Below, piece after piece: positions 43,767 to 53,534 of a stretch of DNA of 64,000 bases (its first letter is position 1; each line of letters opens with the position of its first letter). Both the position numbers and the translations under genes were made by a program. Source of the stretch: Devosia crocina (GTDB taxonomy: Bacteria; Pseudomonadota; Alphaproteobacteria; Rhizobiales; Devosiaceae); contig NZ_FPCK01000002.1 of the NCBI RefSeq assembly GCF_900116545.1, positions 496,001 through 560,000 on the forward strand, read 5' to 3'. The notes under the pieces are model-generated. The model was not told the origin of the DNA, searched no databases, and worked only from the letters and a program-made list of their open reading frames with translations.

Positions 43767-44468
43767 TTACCGGAGGGAGGTTTCCGAATTGGTCAGGCGC
43801 GGGTCGGCCGATGTGCTGAGCTGATTGCTGCTTGGCCCCTGGCTGCGCAGAGCGCGGCGCACTTCGTCGGGGCAGCGTGCATCGCTGATCGGAACCAGTT
43901 CCCCATTGGGGGCACGGCAAACAAGATTGGCGTCGCCGACGCGGGTGAAATACTCCCCGGGAGGCAGATAGAGCGGACGGCTTGCCGCGCTGCTCACCTG
44001 CATGCCGGCCGAGCTCATGCGCGCTGTCAGCGCACGGGCTTCCTCGGGGGTTAGCGGGCGGCCCGAGAGCGAGCGCAGATCGACGACGCGCGCGCTGCGC
44101 AGGCGCTGGAGATCGGCTTCGCTCAGATTGGATGTGTCGATGCGAACGGTGCTGCTGTCCGCCGGCAGTTGCGCGGCTGCCACCTGGGCCGATGGCGCCG
44201 GCAGATTGTTGCCGTTCCGCGGCAGAACCAGCGGCGCGCGCGCTGCGGTCAGGTCTTCCTTGGGCGCATTGCCGGGGATCAAGCCGACGCCGCGCGCGGT
44301 ATCGTTCATCACTTCGCGTTCGAACGTGCCGAAATCGGTCAGCGCATTGGTGCCTTCAACCGTGGTGCAGGCGCCCAGAGCCAAAGTCGCCATCAGGGCA
44401 AGACCTGCAAGCCCAGCGCGCGCTGCGGCCGAAATGCGGCCCTCGCGGCCGGTCAATCCAATATGCAT
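43767..44468 (-). CDS. Lipoprotein of unknown function
   Basis: A 233-residue lipoprotein precursor. The signal region (ARAGLAGLALMATLALGACTT) ends in a lipobox LGAC with the lipidated Cys34. The mature part contains NDTARGVGLIPGNAPKEDLTAARAPLVLP, faintly like the 'RAPL.LP' motif of DUF3035/BamF lipoproteins, but I would not assign that. ATG 44468 is used; a longer frame to 44540 precedes the signal. It lies 85 bp after lspA, the enzyme that would process it. Confidence 0.8.
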   Translation of the reverse strand: MHIGLTGREGRISAAARAGLAGLALMATLALGACTTVEGTNALTDFGTFEREVMNDTARGVGLIPGNAPKEDLTAARAPLVLPRNGNNLPAPSAQVAAAQLPADSSTVRIDTSNLSEADLQRLRSARVVDLRSLSGRPLTPEEARALTARMSSAGMQVSSAASRPLYLPPGEYFTRVGDANLVCRAPNGELVPISDARCPDEVRRALRSQGPSSNQLSTSADPRLTNSETSLR

Positions 44469-44553
44469 GAAACGTCCCTTACCATATCGGCGGCGCTTAT
44501 ACCGCATTCCCGCCCCTAAGGCCAGATTCGGGCAGCACAATGATTGTTAAGCC

Positions 44554-45114
44554 TCATGATGCCGCCGGGGTCTTCTTGCGGCCGAACCCGACAAGATCGA
44601 GCAACAACAGGATGACGCCCAGCGTAATCGCCATATCGGCGATGTTGAAGATATAAAAGGACCAGCTCCCCCAATGGAAGTGGAAGAAGTCCGCCACCGC
44701 GCCATAGATCAGCCGGTCGAGAGCATTGGAGAGCGCTCCGCCGATGCACAAGGCAAGGCCCAGCCGCACGATCGGAGCATCGGTGCGCCACCACCAGACC
44801 GAGAGCGCAACGATGGCGGCCATCATGATCGCTCCCAGCGTCCAGACTGGCAGTCCATCGAGCAGGCCATAGGAAATCCCCGTGTTCCAGACGAGAACAT
44901 AGTCGAAGAACGAGGTCACCGGCACGATCTCGCCCCCGCGCCATCCGGTCATCGAAAATGGCTGGTAGTTGGAAAAGATCGAGACGCAATTGGCCTGACC
45001 GACCGCATAGCAGTCAGCCGCAATATGATAGCCCTTTTGCGCCCGATCGAGCCCGAAGGCGAGAATGGCGGCGACAAGCGAGGTGTAGGTAGAACGGACT
45101 TTCGAGGTACTCAA
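44554..45114 (-). CDS. lspA: Lipoprotein signal peptidase (signal peptidase II)
   Basis: Membrane aspartic protease that cleaves lipoprotein signal peptides. The 186 residues have four membrane helices and the catalytic segments LCIGGALSNALDRLIYGAVADFFHFHWGSWSFYIFNIADMAI, which contain both expected Asp residues (NALDR and NIAD). Lies between ileS and the lipoprotein gene on the minus strand; ileS-lspA adjacency is widely conserved. The 203-bp gap to ileS contains two repeats. Confidence 0.95.
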   Translation of the reverse strand: MSTSKVRSTYTSLVAAILAFGLDRAQKGYHIAADCYAVGQANCVSIFSNYQPFSMTGWRGGEIVPVTSFFDYVLVWNTGISYGLLDGLPVWTLGAIMMAAIVALSVWWWRTDAPIVRLGLALCIGGALSNALDRLIYGAVADFFHFHWGSWSFYIFNIADMAITLGVILLLLDLVGFGRKKTPAAS

Positions 45115-45124
45115 CGCACTCTCC

Positions 45125-45175
45125 TGCTTCCCTTCTTCCCTTGCGGGAGAAGCTGGCGCTAAGCGCCGGATGAGG
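45125..45175. repeat. Palindromic repeat (CATCCGGC type)
   Basis: The plus-strand element runs CCCTTCTTCCCTTGCGGGAG, AAGCTGGCGCTAAGCGCC and GGATGAGGGG. It belongs to the same class as the copy inside ileS and lies between lspA and ileS. Confidence 0.85.
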
Positions 45176-45214
45176 GGTCTGGTCGGGTGGGTCAGCTCTT
45201 CCTAACCTCCGAAT

Positions 45215-45283
45215 GTCACCCCGGCGCAGGCCGGGGCCCAGCTTGAGATCTCAGGATGGGCCCCCGCCAAAAGCCGGGGTGAC
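45215..45283. repeat. Inverted repeat of the GTCACCCCGGC type
   Basis: Outer ends GTCACCCCGGC and GCCGGGGTGAC are inverted, with inner GGCCGGGGCCCA and TGGGCCCCCG halves. A separate repeat class from the CATCCGGC type, in the lspA-ileS gap. Confidence 0.8.
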
Positions 45284-45317
45284 TTCCGAGGATACCCAAA
45301 CTGGTGAGTGTCAAAAA

Positions 45318-48290
45318 CTAGAGCCCCGCCGCCGCGCGTTCGCGCAGCGCCTGGGCATCGCGCAACGTTACGTCGCGATATTCCGGATCGGTGCCAACCT
45401 CGGGCAGCACCTTCCAGGAGCGCGCACAGCGCGTGCCCTCGGCCATGGCCGGCACGACGGAGACGCCCGGCACATCATCGAGCCGGAAAGCCTCAGCCGG
45501 ACCCTCGTTCTGCTTGACCGAAATCGTCGAGGTGATGGCGATCTCGGCCAGGTTCTGGCCTTCAAGCGCCACGATATAACGCGGATCGGCCACAAAGACG
45601 GCCGGCGCAGCCTCGAGCGAGGAACCGATCCGCTTCTCGCGCCGCTCGATCTCGAGCGCCCCGGTCACCACGCGGCGCACCGCGCGGATCAGCTGCCACT
45701 TGGCCGCCAGTTCGTCATCGATCCAGTTGGCCGGCACGTCGGGGAACAGACGCAGGTGCACCGATTCCGTTTCGCCCGGATGGCGTTCGAGCCAGCACTC
45801 TTCCATGGTGAAGACCAGGATCGGCGCCAGCCACGCCGTCAGCGCGTTGAACAGATGATCGAGCACGGTCAGCGCCGAGCGGCGCTTGATCGAGGAAATC
45901 GGGTCGCAATAGAGCGTATCCTTGCGGATATCGAAATAGAACGCCGACAGCTCGATATTCATGAAGTTGGTCAGGAGCGTCACTACCTTGCGGTAGTCAT
46001 ATTCCTTGTACGCGGCGCGTACCCCACGATCGAGCTGAGCCAGCCGATGCAGCATCAGCCGCTCAAGCTCGGGCATGTCGCGGAAATCGACGACGTCGTC
46101 GGCCTTGAAATGGGCGAGATTACCGAGGAGCCAGCGCAGCGTATTGCGCAGCTTGCGATAGCCATCGACCGTGGTCTGGATGATTTCCTTGCCGAGGCGC
46201 AGGTCTTCCGAATAGTCCGAAGACGCCACCCAAAGCCGTAGAATATCGGCGCCGTACTGCTTGATGATGTCCTGCGGGGCAACGGTATTGCCCAGCGACT
46301 TGCTCATCTTCTTGCCTTCACCATCCATGGTGAAGCCGTGGGTCAGCACGCTGTCATAGGGCGCGTGGCCATTGGTGGCGCAACTTTCGAGCAGCGAGGA
46401 ATGGAACCAGCCGCGATGCTGGTCCGAACCCTCGAGATACATCGAAGCGGGGAATTTCAGGTGCGGCCACTTCTGCTTGTTGCGCAGAACAAAGGAATGC
46501 GTCGAACCAGAGTCGAACCAGACATCGAGCACGTCCCGCACCATCTCGTAGTCTTCGATCCGGCGATCTGCGCCCAGATAGCGCTCGGCCGCGCCAGGCT
46601 TGTACCAGGCGTCCGCACCCTCTTCCTCAAAGCTCTGGGCAATGCGGTGATTGACCGCTTCATCCTTGAGGATCTCGCCGCTTTCCCGATGCACGAACAC
46701 GGTGATCGGCACGCCCCAGGCGCGCTGGCGCGACAGCACCCAATCGGGCCGGTCGGCGATCATGGCGCGGATGCGGTTCTGGCCCGCGGCCGGATAGAAT
46801 TTTGTCTTGTCGATCGCCTTGAGCGCGCGGTTGCGCAGCGTATCAGCCTCGTTCTTCTCCCCCTCGGGGAGAAGGTGGCCCGCAGGGCCGGATGAGGGGG
46901 AGGCTGCGATAGGCTTGTCCATATAGACAAACCATTGCGGCGTGTTGCGATAGATCACCGGCTTCTTGGAACGCCAGGAATGAGGATACTGATGCTTCAC
47001 GCGGCCACGGGCGATGATATTGCCGTGCTCGGCAAGCGCGGTGATGACACGCTGGTTCGCATCGCCTTTCTTGCCATTGTCGTCGATGACCCGCGCGCCA
47101 TCGAAGCCCGGCGCGTCCTTAGTATAAAAACCGGCGTCATCCACCACATAGGGTATAGCTGGATCGATGCCACGCTCCTGCAAAAGCCGCGTCGATTCCA
47201 TCCAGATCCCGAAATCGTCGAGACCATGGCCGGGCGCTGTGTGAACAAAGCCAGTGCCGGCATCATCGGTCACGTGTTCGCCATCGAGCAGGGGGACGTC
47301 GAATGTGTAACCATCGGCAAAGCCGCGCAGGGGATGGGCGGCGGTGATGGCAAGAAGATCTTCGGCCGAAACCGCCGCGCGCTTTTCAAAACCGGTCACC
47401 TTCGCCTTGGCAAAGGTTTCTGCTGCGAGCTTGTCTGCAAGGATCAGCTTGTCGCCCACCTTGGCCCAGTTCTCCGCCGGCGCTTCGGTCACTTCGTAGA
47501 GGCCGTATTCGACCCGCGACGAGAACGAGATGGCGCGGTTGGCCGGAATGGTCCACGGCGTCGTCGTCCAGATAACCACCGAGGCGCCCAGATGCGGCCC
47601 CTTAGTCACCGGGAACTTCACCCAGATTGTGTCGCTCTCATAGTCGGCATATTCGATCTCGGCTTCGGCGAGCGCTGTGCGTTCGACCACCGACCACATC
47701 ACGGGCTTGGAGCCGCGATAAAGCTGGCCGGACATCGACACCTTCATCAGCTCGCGCGCGATCTGGGCTTCGGCATCAAAGCTCATGGTGAGATAGGGAT
47801 TATCCCACTCGCCCAGCACGCCGAGGCGCTTGAACTCCTCGCGCTGGATATCCACCCACTGTTCGGCAAAGCTGCGGCATTCCTGGCGGAATTCAACCAC
47901 CGGAACCTCGTTCTTGTCCTTGCCCTTGGCCCGGTACTGCTCTTCGATCTTCCATTCGATCGGCAGGCCGTGGCAGTCCCAGCCCGGCACATAGGCCGAG
48001 TTGTGCCCCAGCATCTGCATGGAGCGCGCCACAAGATCCTTCAGCGTCTTGTTCAGCGCATGCCCGATATGGATATTGCCATTGGCATAGGGCGGGCCGT
48101 CATGCAGCGTAAACAGCGGCCGGTCCTTGGCCTGCTCGCGCTGCAGGGCATATAGATCCATGTCCTGCCAGCGCTTGAGCCAGATCGGCTCACGATCGGG
48201 CAGGCCCGCGCGCATCGGAAACTCGGTTTCGGGCAGGAAGAGCGTGGCCGAATAGTCTTTCTCGGTCGCGCTTTGAGCGGTGTCGGTCAT
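45318..48290 (-). CDS. ileS: Isoleucyl-tRNA synthetase with in-frame repeat insertion
   Basis: Charges tRNA-Ile. The 990-residue product has the class I motifs [19 protein letters not shown] (HIGH) and [14 protein letters not shown] (KMSKS), the editing domain, and an anticodon domain. Within the C-terminal side of the catalytic domain, between [11 protein letters not shown] and [16 protein letters not shown], about 18 residues (463-480, [16 protein letters not shown]) are encoded by a copy of the intergenic palindromic repeat. Orthologues, as I recall them, have only a short linker here. The frame is intact, so the enzyme is presumably active. The zinc-binding C-terminal Cys motif of some IleRS proteins is not seen. 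Confidence 0.97.
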   Translation of the reverse strand: MTDTAQSATEKDYSATLFLPETEFPMRAGLPDREPIWLKRWQDMDLYALQREQAKDRPLFTLHDGPPYANGNIHIGHALNKTLKDLVARSMQMLGHNSAYVPGWDCHGLPIEWKIEEQYRAKGKDKNEVPVVEFRQECRSFAEQWVDIQREEFKRLGVLGEWDNPYLTMSFDAEAQIARELMKVSMSGQLYRGSKPVMWSVVERTALAEAEIEYADYESDTIWVKFPVTKGPHLGASVVIWTTTPWTIPANRAISFSSRVEYGLYEVTEAPAENWAKVGDKLILADKLAAETFAKAKVTGFEKRAAVSAEDLLAITAAHPLRGFADGYTFDVPLLDGEHVTDDAGTGFVHTAPGHGLDDFGIWMESTRLLQERGIDPAIPYVVDDAGFYTKDAPGFDGARVIDDNGKKGDANQRVITALAEHGNIIARGRVKHQYPHSWRSKKPVIYRNTPQWFVYMDKPIAASPSSGPAGHLLPEGEKNEADTLRNRALKAIDKTKFYPAAGQNRIRAMIADRPDWVLSRQRAWGVPITVFVHRESGEILKDEAVNHRIAQSFEEEGADAWYKPGAAERYLGADRRIEDYEMVRDVLDVWFDSGSTHSFVLRNKQKWPHLKFPASMYLEGSDQHRGWFHSSLLESCATNGHAPYDSVLTHGFTMDGEGKKMSKSLGNTVAPQDIIKQYGADILRLWVASSDYSEDLRLGKEIIQTTVDGYRKLRNTLRWLLGNLAHFKADDVVDFRDMPELERLMLHRLAQLDRGVRAAYKEYDYRKVVTLLTNFMNIELSAFYFDIRKDTLYCDPISSIKRRSALTVLDHLFNALTAWLAPILVFTMEECWLERHPGETESVHLRLFPDVPANWIDDELAAKWQLIRAVRRVVTGALEIERREKRIGSSLEAAPAVFVADPRYIVALEGQNLAEIAITSTISVKQNEGPAEAFRLDDVPGVSVVPAMAEGTRCARSWKVLPEVGTDPEYRDVTLRDAQALRERAAAGL
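46852..46904 (-). repeat. Palindromic repeat inserted in frame within ileS
   Basis: Plus-strand order: CTTCTCCCCCTCGGGGAGAAG, GGTGGCCCGCAGGGCC and GGATGAGGGGGA. Compared by eye it matches the intergenic copy at 50489-50539 at most positions over about 50 bp. Reading through it keeps the ileS frame open. Confidence 0.88.
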
Positions 48291-48365
48291 GGAACGGCAA
48301 TCGGTTCTGGAAGAAGTGCGGGCCTTTTAGCAAGGCAGGGCCCATGGGGCAAAGGGTGATTTGTT

Positions 48366-48503
48366 CTCACCTCTCCCTCTGGGGGAGAGGTCGACGCGAA
48401 GCGGCGGGTGAGGGGGCCTTCGGCAAATACCAAAGTAAGAACGAGGCCCCCTCACCCGGCTTGCTACGCAATCCGACCTCTCCCCCAGAGGGAGAGGTGA
48501 AGA
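48366..48503. repeat. Two inverted palindromic repeats upstream of ileS
   Basis: Elements at 48366-48418 and 48440-48503 face each other; cores are CACCTCTCCCTCTGGGGGAG and complement, with GGGTGAGGGGGCC ends. They fill most of the 217-bp gap between ribF and ileS; no gene is visible. Confidence 0.88.
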
Positions 48504-48507
48504 AAGA

Positions 48508-49482
48508 TTACCCGAAAAACCCAAGCTTCCGATCAAGATCGCTGATCGGTCCAGCCGCCGCAATCAACGCGCGCGCCTTGCGGCTGTCGCGATCCATGGC
48601 CGCGATCAACTCCTCGAGCCCCTTGAATACTTCCTGGCCGCGAATGTGCTCCACAAGGCTCACGGCGATGGTCTTGCCGTAGATATCCTCGGAAAAATCG
48701 AACAGGTGCGTCTCGAAAGGCGGGCGCTGATTGTCGAACATCGGCTTGCCATAGGCAGCAACGCCATCGAAGAGCCGTCCATCCACCCGGGCGCGCACCG
48801 CATAAACGCCCTGGGCCAGCTGAAAACCTTCGGGCGTGCGCGTATTGGCGGTCGGATAGCCCAATTCGCGCCCGCGCTGGTCGCCCTTGACCACGCATCC
48901 TTCAAAAAACCAATGATAGCCAAGGAGCCGATTGGCCGCCACCACCGCGCCCTCGGACAGCGCGGCGCGAATGCGCGAGGACGAGATCGGCTCGTCTCCC
49001 TCGTCTTCGAGATCGAGCATGTCGACGGCAAAACCATGCCTCTCGCCGCCCTCGCGCAGAAATGCCGGGGTGCCGCGGCGCTGGCGTCCGAAATGGAAAT
49101 CGGAGCCGACGAACACCGCCTTCACCCCGAGTGCCTCCACGAGAATATCGGAAACGAAGGCCTCCGCTTCGATCTGGGAAAAGGCCTTGTCGAAAGGCAG
49201 AATGATGATCCCATCGAGCCCCAGCGCCTCGGCCAGCTGCGCCTTGGCATCTCCGCCGGTCAGCCGGAACATGAAGGGAGCCGGAGCGAACACATCGCGC
49301 GGATGCGGCTCGAAGGTCAGCAACAGCGCCGGTGCGCCGGCGGCATGGGCCCGCTCGCGCAGCGCCGCGATCACCTTCTGGTGCCCCCGGTGCAGCCCAT
49401 CGAAATTGCCGATGGCGAGGTAGCCTCCCCTCAGGCTCTCGGGCAGCCCGGCAAAGCTGGACAGACGCTGGAAGCGGCTCAC
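48508..49482 (-). CDS. ribF: Bifunctional riboflavin kinase/FAD synthetase
   Basis: Makes FMN and FAD from riboflavin. The 324 residues have the N-terminal nucleotidyltransferase with AIGNFDGLHRGHQKVIAALRERA and ISSSRIRAALSEG, and the C-terminal kinase with GDQRGRELGYPTANTRTPEGF and FDFSEDIYGKTIAVSLVEHIRGQEVF. GTG start at 49482, 1 bp after the HAD gene stop. It precedes ileS, as is common in bacteria. Confidence 0.96.
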   Translation of the reverse strand: MSRFQRLSSFAGLPESLRGGYLAIGNFDGLHRGHQKVIAALRERAHAAGAPALLLTFEPHPRDVFAPAPFMFRLTGGDAKAQLAEALGLDGIIILPFDKAFSQIEAEAFVSDILVEALGVKAVFVGSDFHFGRQRRGTPAFLREGGERHGFAVDMLDLEDEGDEPISSSRIRAALSEGAVVAANRLLGYHWFFEGCVVKGDQRGRELGYPTANTRTPEGFQLAQGVYAVRARVDGRLFDGVAAYGKPMFDNQRPPFETHLFDFSEDIYGKTIAVSLVEHIRGQEVFKGLEELIAAMDRDSRKARALIAAAGPISDLDRKLGFFG

Positions 49483-49483
49483 G

Positions 49484-50356
49484 TCACGAAGTCCAGGCCA
49501 GCCGCGGCAGAAACCCGGCGACCCGCGCGCGGCTCGGCTCGATCAGATCGGCGATGGCCTGCGGATCGGGCTTGCCGAAGGCGTCGAGTTCGGCGGCATG
49601 GATCGAGCCGGTGATAAACAGCAGGTCGATGCCGAACTGGGCGGCGCCCGTCGCGTCAGTGCGCACGCTGTCTCCGATGGCCAGCACCCGGCTCTTGTCG
49701 AGCCCCTTGCCGGCCGCCAGTTCGGCGAGGCGAAACGCTTCTTCGTAGATCGGCTGATAGGGCTTGCCTGCCATCAGCACCATGCCCCCCATGGCGGCAT
49801 AAAGGTCTCCGAGCGCCCCGCCGCAATAGATAATCTGGTCGCCATGCTCGACGACGCGGTCGGGATTGGCGCAGATCATCGGCAATTTGCGCGAGAGCCA
49901 GAACTTCGCCCGCTCGCGATACATTTCGGGCGTGTCGTTGTCGGTATCGAGATCGGTGACGACCACGACCTCGGCCTCTTCCGGCCCGGTGCGCCGGAGA
50001 TCGAATCCGTCGTAGAGCGCATCGTCCTCGGTCGCCGGACCCACATGGTGGATCGCCCGCCCCCGATATTTGCTGATCATGGTGCGCGTCGCATCGCCCG
50101 AGGAAACGATGCCGTCATAGGCTTCGCGCGGCACATTGAGCCGGTCGAGCATGGCGATGATGGGCGGTGATGGACGCGGGGCATTGGTGATCAGCACCAC
50201 CGTGCCCCCGGCCCGCCGATAGTTCACCAGCGCCTCGATGGCCTCGGGAAAGGCAGAAACCCCGTTATGGATCACACCCCAGACATCGCTCAGCACCGCA
50301 TCGTAGCGCCCCGCCAGATCCGAAAGGCCAGAGATGAGCGGCAAAGGTGACGACAT
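49484..50356 (-). CDS. HAD-superfamily hydrolase, TIGR01459 type
   Basis: A 290-residue HAD class IIA phosphatase. Motif I is DAVLSDVWGVIHNG (Asp nucleophile; Trp after Val), motif II VVLITNAPRP, and the late motif SRVLAIGDSVRTDATGAAQFGIDLLFITGSIHAAEL. The DVWGV opening is typical of the TIGR01459 alphaproteobacterial group; substrate unknown. It is the first gene of the HAD-ribF pair. Confidence 0.9.
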   Translation of the reverse strand: MSSPLPLISGLSDLAGRYDAVLSDVWGVIHNGVSAFPEAIEALVNYRRAGGTVVLITNAPRPSPPIIAMLDRLNVPREAYDGIVSSGDATRTMISKYRGRAIHHVGPATEDDALYDGFDLRRTGPEEAEVVVVTDLDTDNDTPEMYRERAKFWLSRKLPMICANPDRVVEHGDQIIYCGGALGDLYAAMGGMVLMAGKPYQPIYEEAFRLAELAAGKGLDKSRVLAIGDSVRTDATGAAQFGIDLLFITGSIHAAELDAFGKPDPQAIADLIEPSRARVAGFLPRLAWTS

Positions 50357-50488
50357 GGCTTGGGTCCATTGGGTAAAAGTGTCCGGCAGCTATGTGGCAG
50401 TTTGCCTGCGGCAATCAAGCCCGAAACGGTTTCAAGGCCGTGTCCATTGCATTGGCATATTCGAAGACGCGCCGGCGAGCCCTGTCTG

Positions 50489-50632
50489 TTCTTCCCCCTC
50501 TCGGGGGGAAGGTGGCGCGCAGCGCCGGATGAGGGGGCCTTGAAACTCAGATGAGAGAGAAACCTCCCTCTCAGCGACTCGATTGCGCCGAGCCACCTCT
50601 CCCCGAGCGGGAGAGGAAGAAGGGAACGCCTC
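50489..50632. repeat. Palindromic repeats (CATCCGGC type)
   Basis: One full copy at 50489-50539 (CTTCCCCCTCTCGGGGGGAA then GGTGGCGCGCAGCGCCGGAT) and a partial inverted copy at about 50592-50624 (CCACCTCTCCCCGAGCGGGA). The gap 50357-50639 between the HAD gene and the EAL gene shows nothing else. Confidence 0.85.
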
Positions 50633-50639
50633 CTGCCCT

Positions 50640-51920
50640 CTAAACCTCGGCGTGCCGCCGCTGACCCTGGGCCAGCGCCATGGGCGCAACGGTCCGCGCC
50701 GGCTCGAGCAGCAGGTCGGGTCGCACTGGGCCGGCCGGGGCAATATGGTTGCCCTGGACAAGAAGGATCTCGTTGTCGAGCAGTTCGACGATCTGCCGCT
50801 CGTCGCTCACTCCGGTGGCGAGCAGCGTGATGTCGAAGCGGCCGACATAGCTGGCGATATCGGAGAGGTGAAAGTCGGTATAGCTCTGGGGCGAATTGAT
50901 CAGCCGCCCGGCATTGACGCGCACCGAGCGCACGCCCAATTCGGAAAGGTCCGCGAAGTTGAGCCGCAGCGAAGTCGTGGCCCCGAGCGAAAAACCCGAA
51001 CCGCGGCGCTGAATGGCCTGCAGGGCCTGGCGCGCGGTCTGGCTCAGGTTCTGGAAATCGGCCTCGCCGATCAGAAACACCAGATTGGTGGCGATGGCGC
51101 GATTGGCATCGAGCACCGCGATCAGCTGTTCGACGGCGGCGCTGTCGCGCAGGGTCGACCCGCTCAGCGGCACGTTGACCGTGATCGTCTGTCCACCCGT
51201 GCGGGCGCGGCGGGCAATGGCCACCGCTTCGCTCAGGGCATTGCCTTCCACTCGCTGCACCACATCGTCGCCGCCCCGGCGCGGCAGAAAATCGCCAGGC
51301 TCGGCCAGATCGTCGTCTTCAAGCAAAAGGCGCGGAACGAGATCATAGCCGGCAGGCCGGCGCTGCGGCAGCCGCGCGATGGGCTGGATGTGAAAGACCA
51401 GCCGGTTTTCCGCAATGGCCTGACGCACCATTTCGGTGGGAATGATCGGCTCGACCTCTTCTTCCGCAGGCTCGGGCGAAAGAGTTTGGCTGCGCTTGCT
51501 GTCGGACCCGAACCGCTCGGCTGACGCAGATGCCGGGGCTTCGCCGGCCTTGTCCTCGATTTCGGCCACCGCTTCGGCCACCTGGCGGATCACCGTGCCG
51601 AGCACGGAAATATCGGCTTCGACAGCTTCGAGGCGCTGGCCGGGATTGAGTTCAGAAAGGGCATTGATGCGGCGGCCGAGCACGGAGCCGGCCTGGGCAT
51701 CGGTTGCAAGGAGCCGTGAAAGATCCTCGATGCCGCGTTCCAACCGGCGCTCCGCGCGCAGGCGCAGCCGCCGTTCCATCACGAGCGCACCGGCCGAAAG
51801 GGCGATCAGGCTCAGCAACAGCGCTTCCGCAGGGGTGAACCCGAGCCCGAAATAGGCAGCGGCGCCCAGAGCCGCAGAGCCAAGCGCGATAAAAAGATAG
51901 ACCAGAGCCTGCATGGGCAT
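50640..51920 (-). CDS. Membrane-anchored degenerate EAL-domain protein (TipF-like)
   Basis: A 426-residue protein: two N-terminal membrane helices (ALVYLFIALGSAALGAAAYFGLGF and AEALLLSLIALSAGALV), an Arg-rich coiled coil (about 48-125), an acidic linker and a C-terminal EAL fold (165-415). The active site is degraded: the EAL motif is YDLVPR (192-197) and the DDFG loop is replaced by GSGFSLGATTS (307-317), so c-di-GMP hydrolysis is unlikely. The layout resembles Caulobacter TipF, a c-di-GMP-binding flagellar factor, but no flagellar genes are nearby. ATG 51920 or 51914. Divergent from a sigma-54 activator. Confidence 0.85.
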   Translation of the reverse strand: MPMQALVYLFIALGSAALGAAAYFGLGFTPAEALLLSLIALSAGALVMERRLRLRAERRLERGIEDLSRLLATDAQAGSVLGRRINALSELNPGQRLEAVEADISVLGTVIRQVAEAVAEIEDKAGEAPASASAERFGSDSKRSQTLSPEPAEEEVEPIIPTEMVRQAIAENRLVFHIQPIARLPQRRPAGYDLVPRLLLEDDDLAEPGDFLPRRGGDDVVQRVEGNALSEAVAIARRARTGGQTITVNVPLSGSTLRDSAAVEQLIAVLDANRAIATNLVFLIGEADFQNLSQTARQALQAIQRRGSGFSLGATTSLRLNFADLSELGVRSVRVNAGRLINSPQSYTDFHLSDIASYVGRFDITLLATGVSDERQIVELLDNEILLVQGNHIAPAGPVRPDLLLEPARTVAPMALAQGQRRHAEV

Positions 51921-52094
51921 CCCGGATTCATGAAACGTCAAGATTCGGCTTGGCCCGTCATACCATCGCCTCTGTGATGGAAAAAGCACCGACACGCGAT
52001 CGTGGGGGTAAAACGGATTATTTACCCTGTTGGCCAATAATCGCGGCAACGCCGAATCTGCCTGATATCGGCGAATTATTGGGAAATTGGCGCA

Positions 52095-53525
52095 ATGGCG
52101 ATGAATACCGGCCTTGATGGCCCGCTCAGCGGACGGCTCCTGTTAATCGATGCAGATGCCCAAACTGCTGCGCAGACTGGCGAATCACTGAGCCGCGCCA
52201 TGCTGTGCGCGCCGCTTGTCGAGATCGCCCGGTCCGGCCGTGACGCCATCGAGCTGCTGCGCGCGCATCGGTTCGATATCATTCTTGCCGACATGCCCAG
52301 CCTTGCCGATATCGCCGAGCGCGACGAGGAAAGCATGAGCCGGATCGTGCGCCTCGCAGAAGGCGCGCTGGTGATCGCCATGGCAAGCGGTGCCTCGGTC
52401 AGTGCCGCTGTCGGAGCCATGCGCTCGGGCGCCCATGACTACGTCACCAAGCCCATTGCCGGGCCGGCCCTTGCCACCCGTATCGGCGAGCTGGCGCAGC
52501 GCCATGGCCGGCCGCGCTCGCTTGGGCTCGATACGGCGCGCAACGAGAACGTCGCCGATTTTGCCGGTTTCGTCGGCGCCTCGAGCGCCATGCAGTTTCT
52601 TTACGAGCAGATCGGTCGCGTCGCCTCGTCGTCGGCGCCCGTCTTCATTACCGGGGAAAGCGGCACGGGCAAGGATGTCTGCGCCGAAGCGCTTCATAGC
52701 CAGGGGCCCCGCGCGGCCAAGCGGCTTGTCGCCATCAACTGCGCTGCCATTCCGCGCGACCTGATGGAAAGCGAACTGTTCGGCGTCGCCCGCGGCGCCT
52801 TTACTGGCGCTCACGAAGACCGCAAGGGAGCAGTTGAACTCGCCGATGGCGGCACGCTGTTTCTGGACGAAGTGGGCGAGATGGACCTCTCGCTCCAATC
52901 CAAGCTTTTGCGTTTTCTCCAGACGGGCACGATTTCACGCGTCGGCGAAGCCAATATGCGCAAGGTCGATGTGCGCGTCATCTGCGCGACCAACCGCAAT
53001 CCCCTGCAGATGATCGCCGAGCGCAAGTTCCGCGAGGATCTGTTCTACCGGCTCCATGTGCTGCCGATCCACCTGCCGCCGCTGCGCCAGCGTCCGACCG
53101 ACATCATGGTTCTGGCCCGGCATTTCCTTGATCGCTACGCGCGCGAAGAGCACAAGAGTTTTGGCTCATTCACCCAAGAATCGGCCCAGCAACTCACGGC
53201 GGCCGACTGGCCGGGCAATGTGCGGCAGCTGCAAAACCTGATCCGCCGCATCGTGGTCATGTTTGATGGCGGCGAGATCGATATCGGCATGCTCGATGCG
53301 GCCGATATCGAGTCTCAGGCTTTCGCTCCAGTGACGGTCGCGCCCTCCCGCAGCGAAACGCGCCGCGCGATCCTGCCCATGTGGCAGCAGGAACAAAAGA
53401 TCATCGAAGACGCCATCGCCGCCTTTTCCGGCAACATTTCGCTTGCGGCCGCCGCGCTCGAAATCAGCCCCTCCACCATCTACCGCAAACGCCAGGGCTG
53501 GTCCGAACTGCCCAAGGCCGGTTAA
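52095..53525 (+). CDS. Sigma-54-dependent response regulator (NtrC family)
   Basis: A 476-residue three-domain activator. Receiver (about 12-135) with phosphoacceptor Asp66 (ILADMP) and Lys119 (TKP), but the usual switch Thr region reads VIAMASG. AAA+ domain (155-395): FITGESGTGKD Walker A, GAFTGA (234-239) for sigma-54 contact, LFLDEVGEMD Walker B, GEANMRKVDVRVICATN. C-terminal Fis-type HTH (440-466). No partner histidine kinase gene is adjacent. It shares a 174-bp gap with the EAL gene and may control it. Start ATG 52095 has only weak ribosome-site support. Confidence 0.92.
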   Translation: MAMNTGLDGPLSGRLLLIDADAQTAAQTGESLSRAMLCAPLVEIARSGRDAIELLRAHRFDIILADMPSLADIAERDEESMSRIVRLAEGALVIAMASGASVSAAVGAMRSGAHDYVTKPIAGPALATRIGELAQRHGRPRSLGLDTARNENVADFAGFVGASSAMQFLYEQIGRVASSSAPVFITGESGTGKDVCAEALHSQGPRAAKRLVAINCAAIPRDLMESELFGVARGAFTGAHEDRKGAVELADGGTLFLDEVGEMDLSLQSKLLRFLQTGTISRVGEANMRKVDVRVICATNRNPLQMIAERKFREDLFYRLHVLPIHLPPLRQRPTDIMVLARHFLDRYAREEHKSFGSFTQESAQQLTAADWPGNVRQLQNLIRRIVVMFDGGEIDIGMLDAADIESQAFAPVTVAPSRSETRRAILPMWQQEQKIIEDAIAAFSGNISLAAAALEISPSTIYRKRQGWSELPKAG

Positions 53526-53534
53526 ATCCGGCCA

